This document shows positions 5,446-7,276 of a DNA stretch of 7,276 nucleotides, in pieces. How positions within the stretch are numbered: the first letter of the stretch is position 1; each line of letters starts with the position of its first letter. A program made the translations under genes and the position numbers. The stretch is from positions 21,089-28,364 of the forward strand of contig DJPG01000065.1 in the NCBI GenBank assembly GCA_002439735.1, read 5' to 3'. The notes beneath the pieces were generated by a model. The model saw only the letters and a list, made by a program, of their open reading frames with translations. It was not told the DNA's origin and made no database searches. The stretch is from Firmicutes bacterium UBA6418. Its GTDB lineage: Bacteria; Bacillota; Clostridia; Peptostreptococcales; Anaerovoracaceae.

Positions 5446-6660
5446 ATGAAAAAGGTTTTCAGTATTTTATTAGTGCTCGCCATGGTCTTTTCGCTGGCAG
5501 CATGCGGCAGTGATGACAATTCTGACGCGAACAGTGATGTATATAACGTGGGCATGATTTGTATCGGCGATGACAACGCTGCATACGACAGAAACTTCTA
5601 CATGGCGGCAGATGCTGCAAAGGAGCAGCTTGCAGCAAAGGGCATCAATATTGAATGGACTTATACCTATAACCACCCGGAGGGAGATCCGGTTGCGACC
5701 GACTGCCGTGACCTCGGTGACGCAGGCTGCATCGCGGTGTTCTGCAACTCCTATGGCATGGAACCGGCCATGCTGACCGTTGCGCCGGAATATCCGGATA
5801 CCGTATTCGTAGGCATGACAAACGAAAACTCCTGGAAAGACTCTTTAGATAATACCGTCAACGCGTTCCCGTCGATCTATGAGGGAAGATATCTGGCAGG
5901 CGTAGCTGCAGGCATGAAGCTACAGGAAATGATCGACAACGGCGAGATCAAAGAAGATGAAGCTGTGATCGGTTATGTAGGCGCTTACACCTTCGCGGAA
6001 GTTATCTCCGGATACACCGCATTCTTCTTAGGCGCACAGAGCACTTGCCCATCCGCGACCATGATGGTAGAATTCATCGGTTCCTGGGGTGACCCGACGA
6101 TGGAAGCAAACACCGCACAGGATCTGATCGACAGAGGCGCAGTTCTGATCTCTCAGCACTCCGACTCCACCACTCCGGCAACGACCGCACAGTCCAACGG
6201 CGTTTACCACGTTGGCTACAACATCGACATGAGCGATGTCGCAAAGGACGCATCCATCATCTCCTCCAGAATCGACTGGACAAACTACATGGTATATGTG
6301 ATCGAAACAATCATAAACGGCGGAACCGTTGAACAGGACTACAAACAGCACGGTTTCGCGACAGGTGATGTGAAGCTGACCGAGTTGAATGAAAATGTTG
6401 CGGCAGTCGGTACTGCAGAGAAGCTGAAAGAAGTGGAGGATGCACTCGCAGATGGTTCCCTCCAGGTCTTTGACACCTCCAAGTTCACCGTCGGGGGCAA
6501 GAAATTAACCACTGCGTTTGCACTGGATACCGACGGAGACTTTACACCGGACAGCGAAGAGGCCGTATTTGACGGAGCGTTCCACGAATCCTACTTCCAG
6601 TCCGCGCCATATTTCGCACAGAGAATCGACGGTATTACGCTCATCAACGAAAAATACTGA
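5446..6660 (+). CDS. BMP/PnrA-family nucleoside-binding lipoprotein
   Basis: The substrate-binding lipoprotein of a BMP-type ABC importer, 404 residues from the chosen ATG. Residues 1-19 are a lipoprotein signal peptide (MKKVFSILLVLAMVFS then LAAC), with the lipidated cysteine at position 20 followed by GSDDNSD, a short acidic tether. The mature part is a BMP (PF02608-type) fold: VYNVGMICIGD opens the first lobe, and YEGRYLAGVAAGMK, VIGYVGAYTFAEVISGYTAF and VLISQHSDSTTPATTAQ are family landmarks. Characterised relatives (Treponema PnrA, the Bacillus Nup system) bind purine or other nucleosides outside the membrane and deliver them to an ATPase and two permeases. Nucleosides are therefore the likely ligand, but this is not proven by sequence. 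A strong promoter lies upstream, and an attenuator-like hairpin follows before the ATPase gene, consistent with the binding protein being made in excess. Confidence 0.92.
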   Translation: MKKVFSILLVLAMVFSLAACGSDDNSDANSDVYNVGMICIGDDNAAYDRNFYMAADAAKEQLAAKGINIEWTYTYNHPEGDPVATDCRDLGDAGCIAVFCNSYGMEPAMLTVAPEYPDTVFVGMTNENSWKDSLDNTVNAFPSIYEGRYLAGVAAGMKLQEMIDNGEIKEDEAVIGYVGAYTFAEVISGYTAFFLGAQSTCPSATMMVEFIGSWGDPTMEANTAQDLIDRGAVLISQHSDSTTPATTAQSNGVYHVGYNIDMSDVAKDASIISSRIDWTNYMVYVIETIINGGTVEQDYKQHGFATGDVKLTELNENVAAVGTAEKLKEVEDALADGSLQVFDTSKFTVGGKKLTTAFALDTDGDFTPDSEEAVFDGAFHESYFQSAPYFAQRIDGITLINEKY

Positions 6661-6705
6661 TCGGTGGATACAATTAGGAAAAAGGCACAATCGATAAAGA
6701 TGTCT

Positions 6706-6730
6706 AAAGAGGACTTTTCAGTCCTCTTTT
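6706..6730 (+). terminator. Intra-operon hairpin, probable partial terminator
   Basis: AAAGAGGACT (6706-6715) pairs perfectly with AGTCCTCTTT (6720-6729) over 10 bp around a TTTC loop. The 3' arm ends in a TTTT run that extends to 6730. The T run is short and is soon interrupted by GGCG, so readthrough is likely. It lies 45 nt after the lipoprotein stop and 46 nt before the ATPase start, the usual place for a site that raises binding-protein expression above that of the ATPase and permeases. Confidence 0.7.
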
Positions 6731-6776
6731 GGCGTTTTCATATGAGCTAGCATGATAAGATAAAAAGGTGAATGGA

Positions 6777-7276
6777 ATGGAAAAAATCCACGCAGTAGAA
6801 TTCAGGGGGATCACGAAACGCTTCGGCAACAATGTCGCCAATGACAACATTGATTTATATTTGGACAGAGGAGTCATCATGGCGCTGCTCGGAGAAAACG
6901 GCTCCGGCAAGACCACACTGATGAACATGCTCGCGGGCATCTATTTTCCGGATGAAGGGCAAATCCTGATCGAGGGGAAACCGGTCACGATCTCTTCGCC
7001 GAAAGACGCGTTCGATAATGGGATCGGCATGATCCATCAGCATTTCAAGCTGATCGACGTGTTTACCGCAGCAGAGAACATCGTTCTGGGATTAAAAGAA
7101 GCGGGAAAACTGGACCGCAAGGCAGTTGCCGAAAAGGTAAAAACGATCAGTGAAAAATACGGATTTGAGATCGATCCGAACAAAAAAATCTACGAGATGT
7201 CCGTCTCCGAAAAACAGACCGTTGAGATCCTCAAGGTTCTGTACCGCGGTGCGGATATCCTGATCCTGGACGAGCC
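6777..7276 (+). CDS. Nucleoside/simple-sugar ABC transporter ATP-binding protein (5' part)
   Basis: The first 166 residues of an ABC ATPase, cut by the window end; full-length relatives are about 500 residues with two nucleotide-binding domains. Visible motifs of the first domain are Walker A GENGSGKT (39-46), the Q-loop Gln88 in IHQHFKL, the signature MSVSEKQTVEIL (141-152), and Walker B ILILDE with Glu166 as the last complete codon. The signature lacks the classical LSGGQ glycine, but sugar/nucleoside ATPases such as MglA have a similar SVSQ-type sequence in this domain, so it is not a defect. AAGGTG at 6765-6770, 6 nt upstream, serves the ATG at 6777; a nearby ATG at 6772 is in another frame that closes within a few codons. 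With the preceding lipoprotein it would power nucleoside uptake, in the manner of NupO. Two permease genes are expected just beyond the window. Confidence 0.93.
   Translation, partial: MEKIHAVEFRGITKRFGNNVANDNIDLYLDRGVIMALLGENGSGKTTLMNMLAGIYFPDEGQILIEGKPVTISSPKDAFDNGIGMIHQHFKLIDVFTAAENIVLGLKEAGKLDRKAVAEKVKTISEKYGFEIDPNKKIYEMSVSEKQTVEILKVLYRGADILILDE

Noticed and set aside
7197..7235. Apparent defect of the ABC signature (MSVSEKQ instead of LSGGQ)
   Set aside because: The first nucleotide-binding domain of sugar/nucleoside ATPases such as MglA commonly has an SVSQ-like signature, so this is normal for the family.

Overview
The window looks like chromosomal DNA of a low-to-middle-GC Gram-positive anaerobe, most likely Clostridia (Lachnospiraceae/Eubacteriales type). 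Reasons: all genes lie on one strand, the ribosome binding sites are strong AGGAG/GGGGG types, several U-tailed intrinsic terminators are present, and the gene set is typical of that group (FadA-like thiolase, Xpt, BMP-family nucleoside lipoprotein). The genus cannot be fixed from sequence alone.

Layout, left to right, all on the plus strand. (1) The last codons of an upstream gene (1-33), then a complete FadA-like thiolase (46-1224), apparently the end of an acyl-CoA metabolism operon. Two successive intrinsic terminators follow (1235-1271 and 1317-1376). (2) A sigma70-type promoter with a perfect 7-bp dyad over its -10 element (1427-1459) drives a 10-helix EamA/DMT-family exporter (1489-2418). 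(3) A tight cluster holds an HD-domain hydrolase (2514-3071), xanthine phosphoribosyltransferase xpt (3087-3659) and, 48 nt later, an AlbA_2/Schlafen-type protein with a GHKL ATPase domain and a C-terminal winged helix (3708-5171). Its linker is encoded by a 13/14-bp tandem repeat. (4) A 274-bp intergenic region (5172-5445) carries a near-perfect dyad, a 17-bp perfect hairpin and a strong promoter (TTGTGC-17-TATAAT). (5) A BMP/PnrA-family lipoprotein (5446-6660), a 10-bp hairpin that probably attenuates transcription, and the start of its ABC ATPase (6777 to the window end) form the front of a nucleoside-type uptake operon. The permease genes would lie beyond the window.

How the genes may fit together: the BMP-ABC system probably imports purine nucleosides, and Xpt converts xanthine plus PRPP to XMP. 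The right two thirds of the window is therefore plausibly a purine acquisition and salvage neighbourhood, with the HD hydrolase co-transcribed with xpt. This grouping is an inference from adjacency. I see no tRNA, rRNA, CRISPR array, insertion sequence or purine riboswitch. No clearly new multi-gene system is evident. The least explained items are the AlbA_2/GHKL/winged-helix protein with its slippage-prone linker, the HD-xpt pairing, and the dyads at 1437-1459, 5185-5202 and 5266-5307.
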